Assembly: GCA_964246745.1 (NCBI GenBank)
Contig: CAXTRK010000014.1
Span: 1-64,000, forward strand
Direction: 5' to 3'
DNA length: 64,000 nt
DNA from: Lichenicoccus sp964246745
Lineage (GTDB): Bacteria > Pseudomonadota > Alphaproteobacteria > Acetobacterales > Acetobacteraceae
A program made the position numbers and the translations under genes. Position 1 is the first letter of the stretch. Each line of letters begins with the position of its first letter. Under the pieces are notes generated by a model that did no database searches, was not told the DNA's origin, and saw nothing but the letters and a program-made list of their open reading frames with translations. Shown one piece after another: positions 25,915-33,469 of this stretch.

Positions 25915-26781
25915 GTGTTAACGCCGCACGTTGCTGATGGAACGACGGTTACCAAGGAACGGCTCCTATTGGACGCTCGTGCTGCTTTCCAAGGCGGCGT
26001 GACAGCAGCTGATTGTCCCATATGGATTGCGTCTCACATCGCGGTCTTGTTTCTTGGGCGAGAGTGGTTCGACGCGTATTTAGCCGATGGGAACGGCTTG
26101 TCCGATTACCTCAGATGGCAGGATGGAAGCGAGAGGGAGCAGGCCAACTTCCATGTGAGGGCATTCTGGCTAGTGAATGCGCTATACAACTTGCAGAACG
26201 TCCCCGGTTTTTATCACTGCATCCGGCAGCTTCAGGGCGATCAGGTCGAATCAGCAGCGTTCGAACTGCAAACTGCAAGGATTCTTTATCAAGCTGGCAT
26301 TCCATTTCGACTCACTGGGGGTACTCCCGACTTCGAGATCGATCTGCGAGACGGAACAAAGGCTCTGGCGGAAGCAAAATGCAAGCTGAGCAGAACTGAT
26401 ATCGGCGAGCAAACCATCGTCAACGCCTTGGAGGACGCGCGGAAAGATCAGCTTCCAAAGGACGGATGCAACTTTATATTTCTCAGTATCCCGGCGAAAT
26501 ACCTACATACATCAGCTCACGAGACAATAGACAAAGCCGTGCAGAGATTTTTCCGGGGCACCGGTAGGGTGTGTTCAGTGAAGATTGTTCCGAGTTTCTC
26601 GCACTTAAGTGAAGACAGGTCTGGGTTCGAGGGATACTGCTACGTCAAGGAGATCATCAACCCCAACAGCCGTCTCCCTTTTAATTCAAACTGGCTGCTT
26701 TTTGAGAACGAGGCCCAAACGAAACGTCCTTGGATAACGGTTCACCAACTTGCGGCTGAGATCATTGGGCCCGGTGTTTAG
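25915..26781 (+). CDS. PD-(D/E)XK nuclease-like protein of unknown function
   Basis: A 288-residue protein I do not recognise. GTG 25915 has GGAGG six bases before it. The second half shows a PD-(D/E)XK pattern: Glu117 in FELQTARILYQAG, Pro138-Asp139 (TPDFEIDL) and Glu153-x-Lys155 (ALAEAKCKL). The N-terminal 110 residues are helical with several Trp and no motif I know. G+C is low here (26 of 60 in 26461-26520), unlike the flanks, so it was probably acquired. Its stop abuts that of the gene on the other strand. A restriction or defence role is plausible but unproven. Confidence 0.7.
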   Translation: MLTPHVADGTTVTKERLLLDARAAFQGGVTAADCPIWIASHIAVLFLGREWFDAYLADGNGLSDYLRWQDGSEREQANFHVRAFWLVNALYNLQNVPGFYHCIRQLQGDQVESAAFELQTARILYQAGIPFRLTGGTPDFEIDLRDGTKALAEAKCKLSRTDIGEQTIVNALEDARKDQLPKDGCNFIFLSIPAKYLHTSAHETIDKAVQRFFRGTGRVCSVKIVPSFSHLSEDRSGFEGYCYVKEIINPNSRLPFNSNWLLFENEAQTKRPWITVHQLAAEIIGPGV

Positions 26782-27690
26782 TCAGATTCTTCCCGGGATA
26801 ACCGTAACGATGTCCACCAGGAGCAGATGTGCCAAGCGCGCGACAATCTCGCTGGGATTTCGGTCAAGCACAAGGACGGCTTGCGCGTTTGGTGGTACGA
26901 AAGCGGCTGTCTGCATGGCCCGGAGCGTCGCACGATACTTAACGCACTGGTATATCCCACGCTTCACCTCCGCTTCGGGCGCATCTCGCGATTTAATCTC
27001 GACTGCAAGGCGGCTTGTGCCATTCGAGAAGTAGACGTCCAGCCTGTCACCCGACGAAAGAGGATACTCAGTGTCTCCTGGCTCGAAGGAGCCGTACTTT
27101 CTAAACAGCTCGAACCTTGCTGCAACCCATTCTTTCAATTTTTGATGTGCTTCGGACTCTGGACCACTCGCGAAGTCTCTCGAGTCGGTAAGATCGATCG
27201 CCTCATCCAGATCCGGGACTTTGACTTTCTCTAGAACTTCCGTGATTCTAATCCCCAGATGATTGGCTACTTCCTTCCAGCCTGAGTAGTCGAACACTTG
27301 CTGCATGATTTGGCCGGCGTATGCGTCTCTCGCCGCATCGCTGAGCCGTGACATGTCGCGTGACCTCATCCCGAGGTATGTCGACAGATAAAAATCTACG
27401 CCATAGCTCGGCAGTCGACTTGTATCGTTAATAATAATCGCATTTAGAGGAGGAACGTCCGTATCTGTTTCGCTCCGCAGGGCCGCACAGATGTCGCCGA
27501 TCTTGCCCGCAACGTGGCGGTAAGTGATGGCCATCACGGAGCTACCTCCACACTGAGCCACTCGGCTATTCAACTCACCATAGGTGATTGGCAAGCCGTC
27601 GAGAGCTTGTTGCAGAACAAGCGGGAGCGCAATGCGCGTTGCGCGATCCGTCCAGGTTTCGCCAACATTAAGTAATTCTCGCGCCTTCAT
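26782..27690 (-). CDS. Winged-helix-like / PD-(D/E)XK fusion protein of unknown function
   Basis: A 302-residue protein. GGAAGAG precedes ATG 27690. Residues about 22-105 carry a module seen in many defence-related hypothetical proteins: LPITYGELNSRV, then YRHVAGKIGDICAAL and PPLNAIIIND. The C-terminal domain has a PD-(D/E)XK pattern: Glu178/180, Asp218 (GDRLDVYF), Glu231-x-Lys233 (LAVEIKS), Gln248 (YQCVKY). Low G+C, like its convergent neighbour. It may act with that neighbour, or separately. Function unknown. Confidence 0.7.
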   Translation of the reverse strand: MKARELLNVGETWTDRATRIALPLVLQQALDGLPITYGELNSRVAQCGGSSVMAITYRHVAGKIGDICAALRSETDTDVPPLNAIIINDTSRLPSYGVDFYLSTYLGMRSRDMSRLSDAARDAYAGQIMQQVFDYSGWKEVANHLGIRITEVLEKVKVPDLDEAIDLTDSRDFASGPESEAHQKLKEWVAARFELFRKYGSFEPGDTEYPLSSGDRLDVYFSNGTSRLAVEIKSRDAPEAEVKRGIYQCVKYRATLRAMQTAAFVPPNAQAVLVLDRNPSEIVARLAHLLLVDIVTVIPGRI

Positions 27691-27771
27691 CTACTCTTCC
27701 GTTCCATTCCCTTACATAACTCCGATTCGATGATAGCGTTTGACAGGAGGCGATGAGGTGTTCTTCCGTTA

Positions 27772-28775
27772 CTACACCCTGATCCGCTCCACCTCATCCA
27801 GGCTGATCTCGTCGCGACGCCGATCATAGAGCTGGGTGGTGCGCGTGCTGGCGTGGTTCGCCATGGCGGCCGCATTCTCTAGCGTACCGCCGTTCTTCAA
27901 GTAGCCGGTGATTCCCGTTGCCCGGAAACTGTGGTTGCCGATTCTGGTGCCGATGCCGGCCGCGAGCGCGCGCCGCTGTACCATGGCATAGGCGTTGGGC
28001 TGCGGCAGCGGCGTGCGGGTGAGAAGCCCGGTGCCTCGGCCGATGGTGCGGAATAGCGGCCCCTTCGCATCGTCGGCGATGCCGGTTCCGTCCAGTTAGG
28101 CGTGCAGATACGCTTCCAGCGTGTGATGGCAGGGCATCTCGTGCCGTTTGCCGCCCTTCTCGCGCAGCCGCACCCACAGCCGCCGGTTCTGTACGAAGAC
28201 GTCCTCCACCTTCATGCCAAGCGCCGCGCCGATCCGACCGAAGCTGTAGACCATCAGCGCGATCAGCGCCCGGTCCCGTAGCCCAATCGGAGTGGTCACG
28301 TCGATGCTGTCGAGCAGTGCCCTGGCCTCGGCCCGGTCGAGCACCGGCGTCTCGCCCTTGCGGACACTGCGGACCGGCCCGCGCACCGAGGCGGCCGGGT
28401 TCAGCGGCACCACCTGGCCCATGACCAGCCAGTCGAACAGGTGACGGATGGCGGCAAGCTGCTGCTTCACCGTGGGCGCGGAATGCTCACGGGTCTGGCC
28501 CTCGATCCAAGCCGCCACGTGCAGCGGCTGCACCGCGGCAATCGACGGCACCGCGTGCTCCTCGCACCAGGCCAGGAAATCCATCACAGCGCGGGCGTAG
28601 GCGCGGCGCGTGTGCGGATTGCGGATGGTCGAAGCGAAAAATTCCAGGAAGCGCGTGCTCGCCCGCTCGCCCGCTCGCCGGCCACGACGACCAGGCCGGG
28701 AAGGAGAGGCCCCGCTGCCGCGGGCAGAGTCCCCAGGCGGTCCGCAAGCAGGGCAGGGGGCGCGCCAACCATCAC
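27772..28775 (-). pseudogene. Tyrosine recombinase/integrase, broken by frameshift and stop
   Basis: An XerC/D-like integrase in three pieces. The N-terminal piece (start near 28775) is joined to the core only if one of three GCTCGCC(C) units at 28657-28680 is removed; the extra 8 bases shift the frame. The core (TRFLEFFASTIRNPHTRRAY onwards) holds Arg in YSFGRIG and Lys in EKGGKRHEMP. An in-frame TAA (28096-28098) then ends it. After the stop, the same frame continues with PLFRTIG, the HSFRATGIT His-Arg, and HASTRTTQLYDR with His and the nucleophile Tyr. All catalytic residues survive, so inactivation looks recent. It follows the PIN toxin with a GTGATG junction. Confidence 0.88.
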
Positions 28776-29182
28776 CGGTTGCCCTCGGCCTCGGCAAGAT
28801 AGACCGCCGGCAAGAGTATCCGCACGCCGCGCCAGGGGTGCAGGACGAGCAGGTCATCGTCGCTGCTGACGATCGTCGTTGCCCTGGCTGCGAGGGCCAA
28901 CTCCAGGTACTTATTGTCCTTGGCGTCGCGGCAGTCGGTCACGGTCACCGTGGGCACGACAACGGCAGCGCCGGCGCGAAACTGGCCCAGCAAATCGGCG
29001 CGCAGCTCTGGCTTGATGTATCGCGACAAACCCGGGCGATACAGCACGTCGAGAAACTCGGACATCACCGATTCAGACACTGCGACACGGCCGGTTCGAA
29101 GAGCGTGGCGTACAGCCAAGTCGGGCACACGGCCCCGGCGGAATGTTGCGCTAACGAGCGTGGAAGCGTCGACAACGATCAC
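28772..29182 (-). CDS. PIN-domain toxin, COG1569-like
   Basis: A 136-residue PIN ribonuclease-like protein. MIVVDASTLVSA holds the first Asp, and VSSDDDLLVL the C-terminal acidic residues; SEFLDVLYRP is typical of the COG1569 PIN group. GTG 29182 overlaps the upstream antitoxin stop (GTGA), which is the usual toxin-antitoxin coupling. Its own stop overlaps the start of the broken integrase. Confidence 0.82.
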   Translation of the reverse strand: MIVVDASTLVSATFRRGRVPDLAVRHALRTGRVAVSESVMSEFLDVLYRPGLSRYIKPELRADLLGQFRAGAAVVVPTVTVTDCRDAKDNKYLELALAARATTIVSSDDDLLVLHPWRGVRILLPAVYLAEAEGNR

Positions 29183-29442
29183 GGGGGGGACGGCGCGCTC
29201 GGCTCCCGGCGTTCTGAATTATAGGCAGCGAGCTCCGCCTCGAGGATCTCATCGGTCAGCCCGCGCTTGGCGGCCCCGGCCGAGATAGCATCCATCGTGT
29301 CGAAGAGGTTCTCGATGCTGGCTGGCTGCAGCATCCGGCTGACCAGGCGACCGGCCATCGCCCGCAACGCCGCGTCGTCTAGCGCGGCGGCGACGCTGGC
29401 TTCCACAGGGATGGCGATATCGATGGTGTGGGTGTCGGGCAT
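29179..29442 (-). CDS. Putative antitoxin of the PIN toxin
   Basis: An 87-residue protein upstream of and overlapping the PIN toxin. AGGAAA precedes ATG 29442. It is rich in Ala and acidic residues (AAALDDAALRAMAGRLVSRM; GLTDEILEAELAAYNSERRE), the second part resembling short antitoxins whose C-terminus wraps the toxin. No DNA-binding domain is obvious. Function is inferred mainly from position. Confidence 0.6.
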   Translation of the reverse strand: MPDTHTIDIAIPVEASVAAALDDAALRAMAGRLVSRMLQPASIENLFDTMDAISAGAAKRGLTDEILEAELAAYNSERREPSAPSPP

Positions 29443-29527
29443 GGGCGGTTTCCTGGTTTGTGACTCTACCGGCATGGGCAGCTCCGAGGCAAGCTCCTAC
29501 ATGTGATAAAAGACGTTATCGTATATA

Positions 29528-29676
29528 ATACCAATCCGCGCTGAGGATGACCCATCAAGAGTAAGCAAGACCAGGGCGTCGTGCGAAGGCACGCCTGCGC
29601 GTGACGCTCTGGACCCGTTCAAGGCTGCCCCCCAATCTTGCTTTCTGGATGGGTCATCGCTTATGCGGATTGGTAT
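29528..29676. mobile_element. MITE-like palindromic element
   Basis: 149 bases with 12-bp perfect terminal inverted repeats ATACCAATCCGC / GCGGATTGGTAT. Internal arms pair in register: GATGACCCATC (29546-29556) with GATGGGTCATC (29648-29658), AAGCAAGA with TCTTGCTT, CCAGGGCGTC with GACGCTCTGG (one mismatch). No ORF. Target duplication is not obvious. It looks like a non-autonomous transposon or folded repeat. Confidence 0.62.
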
Positions 29677-29680
29677 GAGT

Positions 29681-30652
29681 TCAACCCGCGCCGGCGATCT
29701 CCGCCCGCTCGAAGCTGTCGGCGGCTTCCGGTTGCTGTGTTGGAAGGATATCGTGGCTGGGCGCGCCGGGGGCGTAGCGGCGGATCATGGTCGCGCAGAA
29801 CTCGGCAAACTCCTCCGGCTCCACGGGTGGGGCGGTGTAGTGCGGCCAGGTGCCCTTGTGCTCGGGGGTGAAGCAGAACGTCACCGTGACCTGGAATTGC
29901 TCCAGCGCCCGCATCTGGCGGTCGAACCAGGCTTCGGCGCCAGGCCGGTAGTGATCCGCCCAACTGAGGCCGGTGCGCAGAGTCGTGACGCCGAGATCGC
30001 GCATCCAGCGGACGGCGTCGTCGAGCCGGTGATCTTCGAAATGGAACCATTGGCACAAGCCCATTTCGGGAGCGAACTCGTGGAAGATGCGCGCCGCGCG
30101 CTTGGGATTCCCGTGCTCGTCGAGCAGGCCCATATGGAAATGCCGGTAATAGGACGAACCCTCCGCCTCCTTGTGACGCGTCGTCGCGGGCCAGGCGGCG
30201 GGCAGATCGTAGAGGCTGTACCAATGGATTCTGGGCGCCCGGCCGGTCAGCAGTTCGAAGCTGCGCCTGAGACCCCATTCCTGCACCTCCTCGGCGCCGA
30301 AGCTGGAGACGCCGACCTCGGAGACCCAGACCGGAAGGTGGGTCACGCCCCTGATCAGCTTGAGTTTCTCCGGCCACTCGTCGATCGGCCAATGGTTCCA
30401 GTCGAGTGGAAAGCCATGCACCGCGACGGCATCGAGATGGTCCAGCGTGCCCTGGGCGATAAGCTTGTCGAGGAAACCGGGATCGATCGGCGACATGCCG
30501 CCCAGCACGCGCGGCAATCTCGGCGCTTCTGACGCAATCGCCTGGCCCGCCAGAGCGGTCATGCGGGCGAAGGTGCTCCATTGTGGATCAGCATCGAGGT
30601 CCCAGTGCGATTTGTTGTTGGGCTCGTTCCAGATCATGGCCGCTTCGATCAT
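29681..30652 (-). CDS. GH-A clan glycosidase-like protein (beta-xylosidase type), apparently permuted
   Basis: A 323-residue protein. ATG 30652 has AAAGGAG upstream and overlaps the methyltransferase stop (ATGA). The acid/base motif WNEPNNKSHW is only eight residues from the N-terminus, and the nucleophile Glu is in WVSEVGVSSFG. The tail (DDAVRWMRDLGVTTLRTGLS, then FQVTVTFCFTPEHKG) resembles the part that normally precedes WNEP in such barrels. So the strand order may be permuted. The likely substrate is a glycan made by the adjoining genes; activity is not proven. Confidence 0.7.
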   Translation of the reverse strand: MIEAAMIWNEPNNKSHWDLDADPQWSTFARMTALAGQAIASEAPRLPRVLGGMSPIDPGFLDKLIAQGTLDHLDAVAVHGFPLDWNHWPIDEWPEKLKLIRGVTHLPVWVSEVGVSSFGAEEVQEWGLRRSFELLTGRAPRIHWYSLYDLPAAWPATTRHKEAEGSSYYRHFHMGLLDEHGNPKRAARIFHEFAPEMGLCQWFHFEDHRLDDAVRWMRDLGVTTLRTGLSWADHYRPGAEAWFDRQMRALEQFQVTVTFCFTPEHKGTWPHYTAPPVEPEEFAEFCATMIRRYAPGAPSHDILPTQQPEAADSFERAEIAGAG

Positions 30653-31422
30653 GACGGCTCCTTTCCGCGTGCTGGATGGATTGCACCGTAGGCAGCATTG
30701 GCGCGGGCGCCGCGACGGCAGAAATAGGTCTCGTCCTCGGGGCAAGAGAGGATGTCGAAACCCGCGCTGCGCAGCATCGCCTCGACTGCGGCGCGGTTCG
30801 GCGCCCACCAGTTGGTCGGATCGCCGGCGTAGCTATGCTCGATGAAGTGCATCTTGGGATAGGCCGGATCGTCGAAAATCGCCCGTTCGGAAAAGTCGTA
30901 GTTGGACTCAAGGGAGCGTGTCTGAGTGCTGCCGCGCTGCATGGTCTGAAAGATCAGCAGGTCGCGCGTCACGTGCTCGCGGATGAGGTCGAGTGCGAGC
31001 AGCGGATGACGCAGATGATAGAAAACACCGAGAAAGAACACGATATCGAAGCGTTCGCCCAACGAGCCGATGTCGTACACCGAGAGCCTGCGGAACTCGA
31101 TGTCGAGGGTCTCTGTTGCGGCGGCGAAACGCGCCTGCGCCAGGTAGGCCTCGTCGGAGTCGATGCCCAGGACGCGATCGGCGCCGCGGCGCTTCATCTC
31201 CAGCGAAAAGAAACCGCCATTGCAGCCGATATCGAGCACGGTGCTGCCGTGCAGATCGGCAGGAAGGAGGTCGGCGTAGTGGCGCCATTTCACCGCGGGA
31301 TAGTCGCCGAGGAAATGCTCCGGCGCGGTCCACTCGCCGCCCAGGCGCATGTTGTGAAACCAGGGACCGAGTGCGGCGATCCGGTCGCGAAGCGGCGCAT
31401 GTCGATTGCTGCCCGTGGTCAT
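30649..31422 (-). CDS. SAM-dependent methyltransferase, TIGR04290-like
   Basis: A 257-residue class I methyltransferase. The SAM-binding motif is VLDIGCNGGFFSLEM. The N-terminal LGPWFHNMRLG and KWRHYADLLPADLHG match the TIGR04290 (Rta_06860) group, related to CmoB. These are found beside glycosidases and glycosyltransferases in clusters of unknown product. The start is ATG 31422; the 41-base gap to the divergent glycosyltransferase must hold both control regions. Confidence 0.82.
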   Translation of the reverse strand: MTTGSNRHAPLRDRIAALGPWFHNMRLGGEWTAPEHFLGDYPAVKWRHYADLLPADLHGSTVLDIGCNGGFFSLEMKRRGADRVLGIDSDEAYLAQARFAAATETLDIEFRRLSVYDIGSLGERFDIVFFLGVFYHLRHPLLALDLIREHVTRDLLIFQTMQRGSTQTRSLESNYDFSERAIFDDPAYPKMHFIEHSYAGDPTNWWAPNRAAVEAMLRSAGFDILSCPEDETYFCRRGARANAAYGAIHPARGKEPS

Positions 31423-31463
31423 GGCGCCGGCAACGCGCCCCGCAACGCGGCGTTTGCGCGTGG

Positions 31464-32342
31464 ATGACAGATGACACGCAGACGCAATGGATGGCGGCGA
31501 TGCGCAGCGGTGACAATGCGGCCGCGTGGGCGATCAGCAATCGCGTTCTCGCATCGCGTGATCCGTCCACGCGGGATGATCCGTCGCTGCCTTATCATTG
31601 CCGCTGGGTCTGGGACGGATGCGAACCCGATGGGCGCAATGTCCTGGTGCGCTGCTATCATGGGCTGGGCGACACGCTGCAGTTCGCGCGCTATCTGCCG
31701 GCGCTGCGCCGTCGGGCGAGAGAGCTGACACTCGAAGTCCAGCCGGAATTGCTGCGGTTGTTCGAAGCGCTTCCCGGTCCTGACCGGATGGTGTCGTTCG
31801 ACCTGGCAAAACCCGCCCCGCCATCCGAGTGTGACATAGAGATCATGGAACTCGCCCATGTGCTCCGACTGCCGCCCGGGGCGCCGGCGCGGCTGATGCC
31901 GGGGCGCGTCTGTCCGGTCTCCGGCGAAATCGGGCTGTGCTGGCAGGCGGGCGGATGGGACCCGGCGCGCTCCATTCCGCTCGGATTGCTCAGGCCAGTG
32001 CTGCGCGGCGGTCCGGTGGTCTCGCTGTGCCCCGGGCGAGAGGAGGGTTTCATCAATCCGGAGGGCGCTCCGCAGGCGATCGAAGCAACCGCGGCGCTCA
32101 TCGCGGGATTGGGACTGGTGATTACCGTGGATACCATGGTGGCGCATCTCGCCGGCACGCTGGGGCGGCCGACCTTGTTGCTGCTCCGCCATGACGCGGA
32201 CTGGCGCTGGCAGAACCGCGCCGACACGCCGTGGTATCCTTCCATGCGGCTGATCCGGCAAGCGTCGCCCGGAGATTGGAGTTCGGTCGTGCGCGAGGTC
32301 GGACACGCACTCAGCCAGCCACACGCACTCACCCGTCAATGA
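31464..32342 (+). CDS. GT9-like (heptosyltransferase-fold) protein
   Basis: A 292-residue protein. The C-terminal pattern VITVDTMVAHLAGTLGRPTLLLL, followed by DWRWQNRADTPWYPSMRLIRQ, is typical of the glycosyltransferase part of TPR-GT9 fusion proteins, but the TPR region is missing here. CYHGLGDTLQFARYLP is the N-terminal GT9 signature. Its last 14 bases overlap the convergent inositol-phosphate synthase gene. Confidence 0.78.
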   Translation: MTDDTQTQWMAAMRSGDNAAAWAISNRVLASRDPSTRDDPSLPYHCRWVWDGCEPDGRNVLVRCYHGLGDTLQFARYLPALRRRARELTLEVQPELLRLFEALPGPDRMVSFDLAKPAPPSECDIEIMELAHVLRLPPGAPARLMPGRVCPVSGEIGLCWQAGGWDPARSIPLGLLRPVLRGGPVVSLCPGREEGFINPEGAPQAIEATAALIAGLGLVITVDTMVAHLAGTLGRPTLLLLRHDADWRWQNRADTPWYPSMRLIRQASPGDWSSVVREVGHALSQPHALTRQ

Positions 32343-33396
32343 ACGCTTCGGTGCGCGCCTGCGCTTCGTGATCATGGAATTGCTCCGGCGGGCTTTTCAT
32401 GAAGTAGCTCGAAGGTCCGATCAGAGCGCCGCCGATGCCGCGGTCGAGCGCCAGCTTGGCGCAGCGCACCGCGTCGATCACCACGCCCGCCGAGTTGGGC
32501 GAGTCCCACACTTCCAGTTTGACCTCGCAACTCATCGGCGAGTCGCCGAAGCCAGTGCCCTCGACGCGGATATGCGCCCATTTGCGGTCGGTGAGCCACG
32601 GCACATGGTCGCTCGGTCCGACATGCACGTCGCCCGCCGGCAGTTCCTCGCCGAGTTGGCTGGTCACCGCGCGGGTTTTCGAAAGTTTTTTCGATTCGAG
32701 CCGTGAGCGTTCCAGCATGTTGGCGAAGTCGGTGTTGCCGCCGAAATTGAGCTGGTAGGTGCGGTCGACGCGTATGCCGCGTTCGCGGAACAGGCTCACG
32801 ATCATCCGGTGCAGGATGGTGGCGCCGAGCTGCGATTTGATGTCGTCGCCGACCAGCGGCAGGCCACGCTTCTCGAAGCGCGCGCGCCACGCCGGATCGG
32901 AGGCGATGAACACAGGGATGCAGTTGACGAAGCCGCAGCCCGCGTCGATCGCCTGCTCGGCGTACCAACGCGTGGCCTGCTCAGAACCCACGGGCAAATA
33001 GGAGACCAGGATCTCGGCGCCCGAACGGCGCAACGCTTCGGCGACGTCGACCGGCGGCTCGCCGCTTTCCTCGATCATGTCGCGCAAATAAAGGCCGAGC
33101 CCGTCCATGGTCGGCCCGCGCTGCACGGCGACGCCGGAGCGTGGCACCTCGGCGAACACGCGCGTGTTGTTCGGCTCGGCCTGCAACGCATCCGCAAGGT
33201 CGCGGCCGACCTTGTCGCGGTTCACGTCAAAGGCGGCCACCACCTCGATATCGCCCGGCCGGTAGCCGCCGAGATCGACATGCATCAGGCCGGGAACGGG
33301 CGCGTTCGAGGCGACGTTCCGATAGAACTCGATGCCCTGGATCAAGGACGAGGCACAGTTCCCGACGCCGACCACGGCGATACGCACTTTGCTCAA
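32329..33396 (-). CDS. ino1: Inositol-3-phosphate synthase
   Basis: A 355-residue NAD-dependent enzyme that converts glucose 6-phosphate to inositol 3-phosphate. The NAD motif VVGVGNCASSLIQG is at the start, and the conserved region VGDDIKSQLGATILHRMI with NFGGNTDFANM identifies the short prokaryotic MIPS type. Inositol synthesis is uncommon in Proteobacteria. The methyltransferase, GT9-like and glycosidase genes alongside suggest a modified inositol glycoside or lipid. Confidence 0.92.
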   Translation of the reverse strand: MSKVRIAVVGVGNCASSLIQGIEFYRNVASNAPVPGLMHVDLGGYRPGDIEVVAAFDVNRDKVGRDLADALQAEPNNTRVFAEVPRSGVAVQRGPTMDGLGLYLRDMIEESGEPPVDVAEALRRSGAEILVSYLPVGSEQATRWYAEQAIDAGCGFVNCIPVFIASDPAWRARFEKRGLPLVGDDIKSQLGATILHRMIVSLFRERGIRVDRTYQLNFGGNTDFANMLERSRLESKKLSKTRAVTSQLGEELPAGDVHVGPSDHVPWLTDRKWAHIRVEGTGFGDSPMSCEVKLEVWDSPNSAGVVIDAVRCAKLALDRGIGGALIGPSSYFMKSPPEQFHDHEAQARTEAFIDG

Positions 33397-33469
33397 GATG
33401 CAGAACCCTTCTGACGGATGCGTTCCCGGAGGAACAAAGCTTCACGCGGCGTGACAGTTGCGTGGCGGA

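Noticed and set aside
28096..28098. Stop-codon readthrough or recoding in the integrase
   Set aside because: A second, independent frameshift upstream makes decay the simpler explanation.
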